64,000 bases of DNA from Streptomyces tuirus (GCA_018195615.1 JAGTPG010000001.1:930001-994000), one strand, 5' to 3'. Shown: positions 48,075-58,216, counted from the stretch's first letter. The notes: a model not told the origin generated them from the letters alone. Made by a program: numbers and translations.

Positions 48075-49361
48075 CTACAGGATGCTCCTCAGAGCGTTCT
48101 CGAGGATCGCGGCGCCTTCCTCGGCCTCCGCGACGTTGAGGGACAGCGGCGGGGCGACGCGCAGCGAGCTGGTGTTGTGCCCGCCGCCCTTGCCGATCAG
48201 CAGGCCGCCCTCACGGGCCGCTTCCAGGACGGCCGCGGCGGCCTTCGGGTCGGCCTCGTCGGTCCCCGGCCTGGTGATCTCGATGCCGATCATCAGGCCG
48301 CGCCCGCGGACTTCCCGTACGGCCGGGACCTGCGCGGCGGCGGACCGCAGCCGCTCGATGAGCATGCCGCCGACGCGCCGGGAGTTGCCCTGCAGGTCGT
48401 GTTCCAGGAGGTAGTTGAGGTTGGCGAGGCCCGCCGCCATGGTGATCTGGGTGCCACCGAACGTGGAGATGCTGTTGGAGTCCAGACAGTTCATGATCTC
48501 GGAGCGGGCGACGACACCGCCGATGGACATGCCGTTGCCGATGCCCTTGGCGAAGGTCATGATGTCCGGCGGCCCGTTCTGGCCGTGGGCCTGCCAGCCC
48601 CAGAAGTGCTCGCCGGTGCGGCCCCAGCCGGTCTGCACCTCGTCGGCGATCCACAGGATGCCGCGCTCGTGCAGCACCTCGCGGAAGGCGGCGTACAGCC
48701 CGTCCGGCGGTGAGGTGAAGCCGCCGACTCCCTGGATGGGTTCGGCGATCAGCGCGGCGGGGGCCCGGGTGTGCCCGAGCAGGTCGACCAGGTCGTCGAC
48801 GCAGGCCGCGATGAAGTCGGCGTCGCTCAGGGAGGCGTAGGGGCCGCGCGTGCGCACGCCGCCGTGCACGTACAGGGTCTGCAGCGGCGACAGAGAGGTC
48901 GGGGACCAGCCGCGGTTGCCGGTGATGCCGACGGAACTGAAGGAACGGCCGTGGTAGCTGTTGCGCATCGCCAGGATCGTGTTGCTGCGCCGGTAGGCCG
49001 TGGCGAGCAGCAGGGCCGTGTCGTTGGCTTCGGTCCCGGACGTGGTGAAGAAGACCCGGGCGTCCGGGATCCCGCTCAACTGGGCGATGCGCTCGGCGAG
49101 TTCGATCATCGGCCGGTTGAGGTAGAGGGTCGAGGAGTGGATGATCCGTCCGGCCTGCTCGCTCACCGCCTTCGTCACCTCGGGCAGCGCGTGGGCGGTC
49201 ATGGTGGTGAGGATGCCGCCGAAGAAGTCGAGGTACCGGTTGCCGTGGGCGTCCCAGACGTGGCGGCCCTCGCCGTGGGTGATCTCGATGGGGTCCTCGT
49301 AGTACAGGGCGAGCCAGTCGGGGAGCACTGCCCGGTGGCGGCCCAGCAGGTCGTTGGTCAC
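48075..49361 (-). CDS. class III pyridoxal-phosphate aminotransferase (beta-alanine/beta-amino-acid type)
   Basis: 428 residues from GTG 49361, which overlaps the upstream nitrilase stop as GTGA. Fold-type I signatures: FFTTSGTEANDTALLLATAY, YHGRSFSSVGITGN, WIADEVQTGWGRTGEHFWGW (PLP Asp) and MTFAKGIGNGMSIGG (Schiff-base Lys), with FGGTQITMAAGLANLN near the end. In this cluster the most sensible substrate is beta-alanine or beta-aminoisobutyrate released by the nitrilase-family enzymes, giving malonate- or methylmalonate-semialdehyde. A 4-aminobutyrate or alanine:glyoxylate role is possible from sequence alone. Confidence 0.92.
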   Translation of the reverse strand: MTNDLLGRHRAVLPDWLALYYEDPIEITHGEGRHVWDAHGNRYLDFFGGILTTMTAHALPEVTKAVSEQAGRIIHSSTLYLNRPMIELAERIAQLSGIPDARVFFTTSGTEANDTALLLATAYRRSNTILAMRNSYHGRSFSSVGITGNRGWSPTSLSPLQTLYVHGGVRTRGPYASLSDADFIAACVDDLVDLLGHTRAPAALIAEPIQGVGGFTSPPDGLYAAFREVLHERGILWIADEVQTGWGRTGEHFWGWQAHGQNGPPDIMTFAKGIGNGMSIGGVVARSEIMNCLDSNSISTFGGTQITMAAGLANLNYLLEHDLQGNSRRVGGMLIERLRSAAAQVPAVREVRGRGLMIGIEITRPGTDEADPKAAAAVLEAAREGGLLIGKGGGHNTSSLRVAPPLSLNVAEAEEGAAILENALRSIL

Positions 49362-50200
49362 GGCTGCACCAGCCCTTCGTAGGCGTCGGGGCGGCGGTCG
49401 CGGTAGAAGGCCCACGTCTGCCGCACTTCTTCGATGAGGTCGATGTCCAGGTCCCGGATCACCAGCTCCTCCTTGCTGTCACTGGCGACGTCCCCCACGA
49501 ACTGCCCGCGTGGGTCGACGAAGTAGCTCGTCCCGTAGAAGTCGTTGTCGCCGTACTCCTCCTGCCCGACGCGGTTGATCGCGGCGATGTAGTACCCGTT
49601 GGCGACGGCGGCCGCGGGCTGCTCCAGCCGCCACAGGTGGGAGGACAGACTCCGGTGGGTGGCGGAGGGGTTGTAGACGAGCTGGGCCCCGGCCAGGCCG
49701 AGCTGCCGCCAGCCCTCCGGGAAGTGCCGGTCGTAGCAGATGTAGACGCCGACCTTGCCGGCGGCCGTGTCGAAAACGGGCCAGCCGAGGTTGCCGGGCT
49801 TGAAGTAGAACTTCTCGCGGAAGCCCTTGAGCTGCGGGATGTGGTGCTTGCGGTACTTGCCGAGGTAGGTGCCGTCGGCGTCGATCACGGCCGCGGTGTT
49901 GTAGTAGAAGCCGGGCTGCTCCGCCTCGAAGACCGGCGCGACGATCACCATGCCGGTCTCGCGGGCGAGATCGCGCATCCGCCGCACGGTCGGCCCGTCG
50001 GGCACCGGCTCGGCCCAGCGGTAGTGCTCCGGCTCCTCGACCTGGCAGAAGTAGGGGCTGTTGAAGACTTCCTGGAAACCGATGATCCTCGCGCCCCGGC
50101 GGGCCGCCTCGCGGCCGTGCTCCTCGTGTTTCGCCACCATGGACTCGGTGTCGCCGGTCCAGGTGGCCTGGACCAGAGCGGCACGTACGACGTTGGCCAT
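49358..50200 (-). CDS. nitrilase-superfamily N-carbamoyl hydrolase (beta-ureidopropionase-like), copy 2
   Basis: 280 residues from ATG 50200 with GAGCAG upstream. Same triad as copy 1: IIGFQEVFNSPYFCQV (Glu), YLGKYRKHHIPQLKGF (Lys), VGVYICYDRHFPEGWRQL (Cys). The two proteins align without gaps and are about two-thirds identical by eye. Differences cluster in residues lining the entrance (ELFYGPY versus EVFNSPY, FRPGNSG versus FKPGNLG), so they may prefer different N-carbamoyl substrates. It is the first gene of the cluster and is translationally coupled to the aminotransferase. Confidence 0.92.
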   Translation of the reverse strand: MANVVRAALVQATWTGDTESMVAKHEEHGREAARRGARIIGFQEVFNSPYFCQVEEPEHYRWAEPVPDGPTVRRMRDLARETGMVIVAPVFEAEQPGFYYNTAAVIDADGTYLGKYRKHHIPQLKGFREKFYFKPGNLGWPVFDTAAGKVGVYICYDRHFPEGWRQLGLAGAQLVYNPSATHRSLSSHLWRLEQPAAAVANGYYIAAINRVGQEEYGDNDFYGTSYFVDPRGQFVGDVASDSKEELVIRDLDIDLIEEVRQTWAFYRDRRPDAYEGLVQP

Positions 50201-50369
50201 GAGCTGCTCCTTCGACGCGACGTCAGCGCCTCTACGCCCGTAGAAGCGGGCTGTAGAGCCACGAACGTAAGCCTCCGGCACGGGCTTGCCAAGACCATCG
50301 TCCCCAACCCGCGGGCCGGGCGCGATTCGCACTCCTGTGGGTGAGTCGCCCAGACCGCTGCGGCGCCGG

Positions 50370-52426
50370 TCAGGCGGGGAACCCGGCGACCCTCAGGGCG
50401 TGCAGCAGATCCCACCGGCGCTCGTCCGACACGCCCCGGGCGGCCTCCAGCAGGAGTGGCACGAGGCGTTGCGGGTCGGGTGCGGCGCTGCGGGCCGCCT
50501 CCTCCGGGGTGCGGGCTCTGACGTACGCGTCGAGCAGCGCGCGCACCTCGCGGTGACGTCCTTCGGCGACGAGGCCGAGCACGGCCTGCCCGACCTCGCC
50601 CGGGGCCTGGCGACCCCCTGCCGCAGGATCTGCCGGCCGTCGCCCGCGCGTCCGGCCGCGCTCAGGGCGTCCGCCGCGGCGACCAGACGCCCGGCGGGCA
50701 ACGAGGCGGCCTCCCACAGCAGGGTCTGCCAGTCCGCGCCGAGCCCGGTGCGTTCCAGGGCGTCCGCGAGCAGCGGGAACCGGGCGGGCGGCCACGAGGC
50801 GGCCTCGACCAGCACCGCGTGCGCCTCCCCGCTGCGCCCCTCCCGGCGCAGCCGGGTCAGCGTCTCGACGGTCCGCCCGACCTCGGCCCGATCCGCCGCG
50901 CCGGCGGCCTCGACCTGCGGATCCGCCCGCTCCGTCACGGCCTCTTCGGCGGCCCCGGCGAACCGGGCGCCGCGCGGGGTGCGTCCGGTGGCGGGTGCGG
51001 GCTCGGGGAGCGTCGGCGCAGCGGCGGGTGGTACGACTACGGGCGCGGCCTCCTCCTCGACCATCCCGGCGAAGCGAGCACTGCCGCGGCGGCGTTTGCG
51101 TTGCTTGGGGGCAGGGGGTTCCGGGGCAGGGGGTTCGTGGGTCGCTGGAGGCGGGGCTGGGTCCCTGGAGGTCGCCCAGTCGACAGCACGCTCGTGCGCG
51201 GGGCGCTCGGGCTCCCGGCCGGCGGCTTCCCGGGGGCGGCCCAGCCGGCGGAGTGCTCATGGGCATGCCGTTCCGGCTCACGGCCGGCGGCCGTATGCCG
51301 CGTCTCCCGCGACCCGACTCCGGCTCTTGCCCCGGCCGAGCCGGAGTCAGCACCGCGCCAGGCCGCCGCAGGCGCCCCGGCGAACCCCGAATCCCCATCC
51401 CGCCACCCAGCCGCAGACCCCCAGCCGACCCCGACTCCCCACCACGCCACCCAGCCGCAGACCCCCAGCCGACCCCGACTGCCCAGAACGCCACCCCGCC
51501 GCAGGCGCCCCCGTGCCGGACGGGCTCCGGGGCGCCGTTGCCGCACCACCGCTCCCCGCCGGACCGTCGCCCGGGTTCGCACCGCCCTCTGCCCGGCGTC
51601 CACCATCCGCCGCCGCGAAGCCGCCGCCATGCACACCCGGGCAGCAACCGGCCCCCGTCACCCCGCACATGCGAGGCGCCACTCAGCCCACCACCCTGCA
51701 CACGCCAGGCGCTACCCGGCTCGCCACCCCGCACATGCGAGGCACCACTCGGTCCACCACCCTGCACACGCGAGTCGTCACCCGGCCCACCTCCCCGCAC
51801 CTGCGAGGCACCCGGACCGCCTGCGCCACCCCACCCCGCGGAACGGGCTCCGCCCTCGTCGCTCCGCACCGCGGGCCCGGCCACGCCGCTGTCGCGTCGG
51901 GCGGCGGCGGTCTCCCGCTCGTGGCGGTCCAGGCCGGCCATCCGGGCCCGGAGTTCCGCGCACCGAACCGTCGCGCGTTCGTGGTCGTCGTGGGCCCAGG
52001 CCAGGTCGAGACGGAGGGTGTCGGCCTCCTCGCGGGTGGCTGCCGAGGCGAGGAGGCGGGTCAGTTCGGCCTGACGCTCGGCGGCGTACTTCTGTTCGCG
52101 GAGCATGACGTCGAGCCGGTCGCCGAGGGCGTCACGGGCGCCCGGCCGGGCGTCGTACGCGGCGAGCGCGGACGCGTGCAGGGACCGGGCCCGTTCCGAC
52201 TCCGGGCCGACGCCTCCGGGGCCGTACTGCCCGGCGAGATCCTGGAGCAGCGCCTCGACCACGTCCCAGGGGGCAGTTCACGCCCGTCGAGACAGGCCCG
52301 CATGCCCTCCGGGTCACGCTGCCAGAACACCGCGCACCAGCCACCGGACGGGTCAAGGCGTGCCAGCAGACCGTCCAAGTAGTGCGCGAACCCCCGTACT
52401 TCTGACGGGAGTTGATCCGCTGCCAT
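50370..52426 (-). CDS. UL36-type (so-called large tegument protein) repeat protein of unknown function, several apparent frameshifts
   Basis: From ATG 52426 the N-terminus reads MAADQLPSEVRGFAHYLDGL, LARLDPSGGWCAVFWQRDPE and, after one base is restored at 52269-52273, PPWDVVEALLQDLAGQYGPG and REQKYAAERQAELTRLLASA (coiled coil). A Gly/Arg/Pro-rich middle carries 33-bp and 44-bp DNA repeats. The C-terminus (RKRRRGSARFAGMVEEEAAP, TVETLTRLRREGRSGEAHAV, ERRWDLLHALRVAGFPA) is helical; one base is lost at 50602-50605. Arithmetic needs two more lost bases in the repeats. The viral name is a database habit in Streptomyces, not homology I support. Function and location are unknown; no signal peptide or membrane helix. 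Confidence 0.75.
51402..51533. repeat. 44-bp tandem repeat inside the UL36-type gene
   Basis: Units begin CGCCACCCAGCCGCAG at 51402 and 51446, and a diverged third at 51490. The period of 44 would break frame at each unit, whereas 45 would encode 15-residue repeats, so each copy probably lacks one base of its C run. Confidence 0.65.
51661..51825. repeat. five 33-bp tandem repeats inside the UL36-type gene
   Basis: Units start at 51661, 51694, 51727, 51760 and 51793 and alternate CCCCGCACATGCGAGGC with CCCTGCACACGCCAGGC types, so there is a 66-bp higher-order period. They encode 11-residue Gly/Arg/Ser repeats (SHVRGG and RVQGGG). Spacer-like variation is absent, so this is coding repeat, not CRISPR. 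Confidence 0.8.
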
Positions 52427-52556
52427 CGCTCAACTCCCGCGTCCGGACCGGAGCACTCCGCCCAGTAGGCAACACCAGTCGTGTTACAGGCGTGCTACGG
52501 GGAGTTTTCACACGCGACGCAGGAGCCTCAGCGCCGCGGCATCGGACCGGTGCCCC

Positions 52557-52808
52557 TCAGACCGGCACCAGCACGCACTGTCCCGCCAGGTCGTCCATCG
52601 ACAGCCCGAGCACGCCCGCCAGCGCGGCCACCGTGAAGAAGGCCGGGGTCGGAGCCCGCCCGGTCTCGATCTTCCGGAGGGTCTCCGCGGAGATGCCCGC
52701 GTGCGCCGCGATCTCCGTCATGCTCCGGTCGCCACGCGCCTCACGCAGCAGCTTGCCCAGCCGCTCGCCGCGTTCGCGCTCTTCGGGGGTGAGAGGGGTG
52801 CGTACCAT
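52557..52808 (-). CDS. XRE-family helix-turn-helix regulator
   Basis: 83 residues, almost only a DNA-binding domain: GKLLREARGDRSMTEIAAHA, GISAETLRKIETGRAPTPAF and FTVAALAGVLGLSMDDLAG. ATG 52808 has TAGAAT 6 nt upstream, so the transcript is probably leaderless. It is divergent from the methionine aminopeptidase gene, and the perfect palindrome ATACCGGTAT lies between both -10 elements; autorepression and co-repression of the peptidase gene are likely. No ligand or dimerisation domain. Confidence 0.9.
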   Translation of the reverse strand: MVRTPLTPEERERGERLGKLLREARGDRSMTEIAAHAGISAETLRKIETGRAPTPAFFTVAALAGVLGLSMDDLAGQCVLVPV

Positions 52809-52815
52809 GCCCCCA

Positions 52816-52833
52816 TTCTAATACCGGTATAGT
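52816..52833. promoter_or_regulatory. facing leaderless promoters with central palindromic operator
   Basis: On the minus strand TAGAAT (52816-52821) ends 6 nt... before the XRE ATG counting from 52816, with GGGGGC between (52809-52815 region). On the plus strand TATAGT (52828-52833) ends 7 nt before the aminopeptidase ATG at 52841. The palindrome ATACCGGTAT (52821-52830) overlaps both -10 boxes, so one bound dimer could block both promoters. Confidence 0.65.
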
Positions 52834-52840
52834 AATTGGC

Positions 52841-53608
52841 ATGGTGGAGCTGAAGACCGACACATCGATCGATGCCATGTACGAGGCGGGCCAGGTGGTC
52901 GCCCGCGCGCTGACGGCCGTACGGCAGGCCGCGGACGTGGGCGTCTCCCTGCGGGAGCTGGACGAGGTGGCACACGGCGTGCTGCGCGAGGCGGGCGCGA
53001 AGTCACCGTTCCTCGGATACCTGCCCCAGTTCGCCCCGACCCCTTTCCCCGCCACCCTCTGCGTCTCGGTCAACGACGCGATCGTGCACGGCGTCCCGGA
53101 CCGATACCGACTGCGCGACGGCGACCTCGTATCGATCGACTTCGGCGCCGAACTGGGCGGCTGGGTCGGCGACTCGGCGCTCAGCTTCGTCGTCGGCACC
53201 CCGCGCAAGGCCGACCTGCGCCTGATCGAGACCGTCGAGCGGGCCCTGGCGGCCGGCATCGAGGCGGCCGTCGTCGGCAACCGCATCGGCGACATCGCCC
53301 ACGCGATCGGCACGGTGTGCCGCGGCGCCGGCTACGGCATCCCGGACGGCTTCGGCGGCCACGGCATCGGCCGGCGGATGCACGAGGACCCCTCGGTGCC
53401 GAACGAGGGGCGGCCTGGACGGGGCATGCGGCTGCGGCACGGCATGGTGCTGGCGATCGAGCCCATGGTCATCGCGGGCGGCACGGACGGCTTCCACGCG
53501 GCCCGCGACGGCTGGACCCTCAAGACGGACGACGGCTCCCGCGCGGCCCACGCGGAGCACACGGTGGCGATCACGGAGTCCGGGCCGAGGATCCTGACCG
53601 CACGCTGA
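52841..53608 (+). CDS. map: type I methionine aminopeptidase
   Basis: 255 residues. It removes the initiator Met from nascent proteins. Metal-binding residues: Asp in VSIDFGAELGGWVGDSA (two), His in GFGGHGIGRRMHEDP, Glu in VLAIEPMVI and Glu in HAEHTVAITESG; the substrate-binding His is in NDAIVHGVPD. The protein is of minimal length with no N-terminal zinc-finger or SH3-type extension. ATG follows the -10 box by 7 nt, so translation is probably leaderless, and there is no ribosome site. Streptomyces usually has several map genes; this copy, paired with an XRE repressor, is likely a conditional paralogue rather than the housekeeping one beside ribosomal-protein genes. Confidence 0.93.
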   Translation: MVELKTDTSIDAMYEAGQVVARALTAVRQAADVGVSLRELDEVAHGVLREAGAKSPFLGYLPQFAPTPFPATLCVSVNDAIVHGVPDRYRLRDGDLVSIDFGAELGGWVGDSALSFVVGTPRKADLRLIETVERALAAGIEAAVVGNRIGDIAHAIGTVCRGAGYGIPDGFGGHGIGRRMHEDPSVPNEGRPGRGMRLRHGMVLAIEPMVIAGGTDGFHAARDGWTLKTDDGSRAAHAEHTVAITESGPRILTAR

Positions 53609-53806
53609 GCCGCGGCCACTCACCCCCTTTTACGCCGGTACGTCCCGGTACACCCCGAAAGTGCCTGCCCGCGGCGATCGTGCGAAGGTGTTCTACGAGT
53701 GCGCCCCAGGTGTAACGGGCTGCCACCCGGGTTACCCGACCCCGGCACGTCGACCAGCGAGGGCGTCCCCCGCCCGGGCGCCGGGGACGCCGGGAACGGA
53801 AGGCCC

Positions 53807-56342
53807 ATGAGCAGCGGCTTCAGCAGCCCGGAGGGCTACGGCTCGGACCCCTTCGGAGAATTCCTCGCACGCTTCTTCGGCGGACCGCGTCCGGGGCCCC
53901 GGCAGATCGACCTCGGCCGGCTGCTCAGCCAGCCGGCCCGGGAGCTCGTCCGCGGTGCCGCCCAGTACGCCGCCGAGCACGGCAGCCGGGACCTCGACAC
54001 CCAGCATCTGCTGCGGGCGGCGCTGGCCACCGAGCCCACCCGGACCCTGCTCAGCAAGGCCGGGGCGAATCCGGACTCGCTGGCTTCGCAGATCGACGAG
54101 CGGTCGGGCCCGGCCCAGCACAGCCCGGAGGACACACCGCCGCCGACCGCGCTCTCCCTCACCCCCGCGGCCAAGCGGGCCCTGCTGGACGCGCACGACA
54201 TGGCCCGGGCCCGCGGCTACGGCTACATCGGCCCGGAGCATGTGCTCAGCGCCCTGGCGTCGAACCCCGACTCGGCCGCCGGGCACATCCTGAACGCGGC
54301 CCGGTTCGCACCCGCCGGCCCGCCCGAGGCGCAGGAGGCACCCCAGGCCGAACGCCCGCGCGTGACGAACACGCCGACCCTCGACAAGTACGGCCGTGAC
54401 CTCACCGAACTGGCCCGGCAGGGCCGTATCGACCCGGTGATAGGCCGGGACCAGGAGATCGAGCAGACCGTCGAGGTCCTCTCCCGGCGCGGCAAGAACA
54501 ACCCCGTGCTGATCGGTGACGCGGGCGTCGGCAAGACCGCCATCGTGGAGGGGCTGGCGCACCGCATCTCCGAAGGGGACGTGCCCGACGTGCTGACCGG
54601 GCGCCGTGTGGTCGCGCTGGACCTGACGGGCGTGGTCGCGGGCACCCGCTACCGGGGCGACTTCGAGGAGCGGATGAACAACATCGTCAGTGAGATCCGC
54701 ACCCACTCCGACCAGTTGATCATCTTCATCGACGAACTGCACACGGTGGTGGGCGCCGGGGCCGGCGGCGGCGGCGACGGCAGCTCGATGGACGCGGGCA
54801 ACATCCTCAAGCCGGCCCTCGCCCGGGCGAGCTGCACATCGTGGGCGCCACCACGCTGGAGGAGTACCGCCGGATCGAGAAGGACGCGGCGCTGGCCCGC
54901 CGCTTCCAGCCGATCATGGTGCCGGAGCCGACCGCGGCCGACGCGATCGAGATCCTGCGCGGCCTGCAGGACCGCTACGAGGCCCACCACCAGGTCCGCT
55001 ACACCGACGAGGCCCTGGTCGCGGCCGTGGAGCTGTCCGACCGCTACCTCACCGACCGCCGGCTGCCGGACAAGGCGATCGACCTGATCGACCAGGCCGG
55101 TGCCCGGGTGCGGCTGCGGGCCCGGACCAAGGGCACGGACGTGCGGGCCCTGGAGCGGGAGCTGGAGCAGCTGACCCGGGACAAGGACCAGGCGGTCGCG
55201 GACGAGCAGTACGAGCAGGCCACCCAGTTGCGCGACCGGATCGTGGATCTGAAGCAGCGGATCACACAGGCCGGCGGCGAGGACGAGATCGACGAGGGGC
55301 AGGACCTGGTCGTCGGCTCCGAGGCGATCGCCGAGGTCGTCTCCCGGCAGACCGGCATCCCGGTCAGCAGCCTCACCCAGGAGGAGAAGGACCGCCTGCT
55401 GAGGCTGGAGGAACATCTGCACCAGCGGGTCGTCGGCCAGGACGAGGCGGTACGCGTCGTGTCGGACGCGGTACTGCGCTCCCGCGCCGGGCTCGCGAGC
55501 CCCGACCGGCCGATCGGCAGCTTCCTCTTCCTCGGCCCGACGGGTGTCGGCAAGACCGAGCTGGCCCGGGCGCTCGCCGAGGCCCTGTTCGGCAGCGAGG
55601 ACCGCATGGTCCGCCTCGACATGAGCGAGTACCAGGAGCGGCACACCGTCAGCCGGCTGGTCGGCGCCCCGCCCGGCTACGTCGGCCACGAGGAGGCCGG
55701 CCAGCTCACCGAGGTGGTCCGCCGCCACCCGTACTCACTCCTGCTGCTGGACGAGGTCGAGAAGGCCCACCCCGACGTCTTCAACATCCTGCTCCAGGTC
55801 CTCGACGACGGACGCCTCACCGACTCCCAGGGCCGTACCGTCGACTTCAGCAACACCGTCATCGTGATGACCAGCAACCTCGGCTCCGAGGCGATCACCC
55901 GCCGCGGCGCCACGCTGGGGTTCGCGTCGGGCGGCGCCGACGCGGACGAGGAGGCCCGGCGCGAGCAGATCCTGCGCCCCCTGCGCGAGCATTTCCGCCC
56001 GAGTTCCTCAACCGCATCGACGAGATCGTCGTCTTCCGCCAGCTCTCCACGGACCAGCTGCGCCGGATCACCAACCTCCTGCTGGACCGCACCCGCTCCC
56101 TCGTCCAGAGCAAGGGCATCACGGTGGCCTTCACCGACCGGGCGGTGGACTGGCTGGCCGAGCACGGCTACCAGCCGGAGTACGGCGCCCGCCCCTTGCG
56201 CCGCACGATCCAGCGCGAGGTGGACAACGAGCTGTCGCGGCTGCTGCTGGACGGCCGAGTGCCTGAAGGAGGCCGGGTGACGGTCGACGTGGAGGACGGC
56301 CGCCTGACATTTCAAACGCAGGCGAGTGCAACGTCCTCATAG
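53807..56342 (+). CDS. ClpC-type AAA+ unfoldase (two apparent frameshifts)
   Basis: About 845 residues. A Gly/Phe-rich N-terminal extension ([20 protein letters not shown]), two Clp_N repeats (~40-170), AAA module 1 (Walker [14 protein letters not shown], Walker [18 protein letters not shown]), a UVR-type middle segment ([20 protein letters not shown]), AAA module 2 ([35 protein letters not shown]) and a C-terminal domain ending [20 protein letters not shown]. The UVR segment and the LGF loop in ATLGFASGG point to ClpC, which feeds ClpP, rather than ClpB. One base is missing at 54825-54827 and one at 55998-56000 (restores [15 protein letters not shown]). The gene stands alone; the 198-bp upstream gap shows no clear HspR or ClgR box. 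Confidence 0.92.
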
Positions 56343-56395
56343 GGGCGCGGGGCTGTGCCGATGTGCGGCTCCGCCGCGTGGGCGCGACCAGCCCC
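56341..56395. repeat. dispersed Streptomyces intergenic hairpin element / bidirectional terminator
   Basis: GGGGCTG (56349-56355) pairs with CAGCCCC (56389-56395), and inside it GCGGC (56365-56369) pairs with GCCGC (56373-56377). The wording AGGGGCGCGGGGCTG with GCGCGACCAGCCCC is one I recognise from many intergenic regions of Streptomyces chromosomes. It lies between convergent clpC and gamma-glutamyltransferase genes, where it can end transcription from both sides. Confidence 0.65.
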
Positions 56396-56415
56396 CACGC
56401 GTCCGCGGACGGGAC

Positions 56416-58216
56416 TCAACGCACAGGCCGCACCACCATCGCCGACCCCCCACCCCGCCGCACGGTCTCAGCCGCGGCGAGCCACTTCCCACCCGGCAAG
56501 CGCTGCACCCCGGTGGCCGCCCCGATCTCCGGGTTGGCCTTGAAGGAGTGCCCGATCGCTTCCAGCTGCTTGCGCACCTCACTGTCGAGCCCCGGTTCCA
56601 GCTCGGTCTGCGCGGCATTCCGCTGACTGGCCCGCGGCGCGGCGATCGCGTCGACGAGCGGCAACCCCCGGTCGAGGAAGCCGGTGAGCGTCTGCAGCAC
56701 GGTGGTGATGATCGTCGCCCCGCCCGGCGACCCCAGCGCCACCACGGGCCTGTCGTGCCGGTCGAGCACGATCGTCGGCGACATCGAGGACCGCGGGCGC
56801 TTGCCCGGTCCCGGCAGGTTCGGGTCGTGCACCGCGGGGTTCGCCGGGGTGAAGGAGAAGTCCGTCAGCTCGTTGTTGAGGATGAAACCCCGCCCGGGCA
56901 CGGTGATCCCGCTGCCGCCCGTCTGCTCGATGGTGAGGGTGTAGGAGACGACGTTCCCCCACTTGTCGGCCACGGTGAGATGCGTCGTGCTGTCACCCTC
57001 GTACGTCGTGGGAGCGGCCGTGCCGCCGGAGCCGCACCGCTCCGGGTGGCGCGGATCGCCGGGCGCCACCGGACTGGTGAGCACCGCGTCGTCCTTGATG
57101 AGGCACTCGCGCGAGTCGGCGAACCGCTGTGACAGCAGCTCCTTCGTCGGTACGTCCTCGAAGGCCGGGTCTCCCACCCAGCGCCCCCGGTCCGCGAACG
57201 CGATCCGGCTCGCCTCGATGTAGCGGTGCAGGTACTCGGCCTCGCTCGCCTTCGAAAGGCGGGTCCGCTCCAGGATGTTGAGCGCCTCGCCGACCGTCGT
57301 GCCCCCGGAGGAGGACGGCGCCATGGAGTAGACGCCGAGACCGCGGTACGACGTCATGGCCGGCGCCTGGAGCTTGGTCCGGTACGCCGCGAGGTCCTTG
57401 GCGGTCAGGTCCCCCGGCCGGGCGTTCCAGCCAGAACCGGGGTCCACCGGCGGCTTGTTGACCGTGTCGACGATCTCCCGTCCGAGTCGGCCGTGGTAGA
57501 GCGCGCCGACCCCCTTGCGTCCCAGCTCGGCGTACGTGCCGGCGAGGTCGGGGTTCTTGAAGGTGGAGCCCACGGCCGGCAGCCGCCCGCCCGGCAGGAA
57601 CAGCTCGGCGGTGTCCGGGAAGTAGCGGAAGCGAGTCTCGTTGGACGCCGTCTGCGAGCGGAAGGTCTCGTCGACCGTGAAGCCGTCGCGAGCGAGCCGC
57701 TCGGCCGGCTTCAGGAGGGTGGACAGCCGCTTGCTGCCCCACCGGTCGAGGGCCGTCTGCCAGGTGGCGGGCGTGCCGGGCGTGCCGACGCTCAGGCCGC
57801 TGCTGACGGCTTCGGCGAAGGGGATCGGCTTGCCGTTCTCGACGAAGAGGTCCTTGCCGGCGCTCAGCGGTGCGGTCTCGCGGCCGTCGATGGTGCGCAC
57901 CGTGCGGGACTTGGCGTCGTAGTAGACGAAGTAGCCGCCCCCGCCGATGCCGGCGGAGTAGGGCTCGGTGACGCCGAGCGCGGCGGCGGTGGCGACCGCC
58001 GCGTCGACTGCGTTGCCGCCCTTCCTCAGGACCTCGATCCCGGCGGCGGAGGCGTCCGGGTCGACGCTGGAGACGGCGCCGCCGTAGCCGACGGCGAGGG
58101 GGTCTTCTTCTGGCCGCCCGTGCTCTGCGAGGTCGGCGGAGCCGCCGCCCCACCGACATCACCACAGCGGCCGAAACCGCGAGAACCGTCAGATTCCGTG
58201 CCACCGGGCGCCGCAT
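56416..58216 (-). CDS. ggt: secreted gamma-glutamyltransferase / glutathione hydrolase (two apparent frameshifts)
   Basis: About 600 residues from ATG 58216. Signal peptide RRPVARNLTVLAVSAAVVMS, then, after restoring one base at 58148-58151 and one at 58098-58102, the family start LAVGYGGAVSSVDPDASAAG and GGNAVDAAVATAAALGVTEP. The autoprocessing nucleophile is the Thr in EGDSTTHLTVADKWGNVVSY; substrate loops GRGFILNNELTDFSF and LGSPGGATIITTVLQTL follow. It cleaves glutathione and other gamma-glutamyl peptides outside the cell after self-cleavage into two chains. It is distinct from the leaderless relative at 22399-24225. Alone as a unit, convergent with clpC. Confidence 0.92.

Noticed and set aside
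51661..51825. CRISPR-like array
   Set aside because: The 33-bp units are contiguous without unique spacers and encode an 11-residue repeat in a gene; no cas genes nearby.
50370..52426. Viral tegument protein homologue
   Set aside because: The UL36 label reflects low-complexity similarity in databases; nothing here suggests a virus origin.
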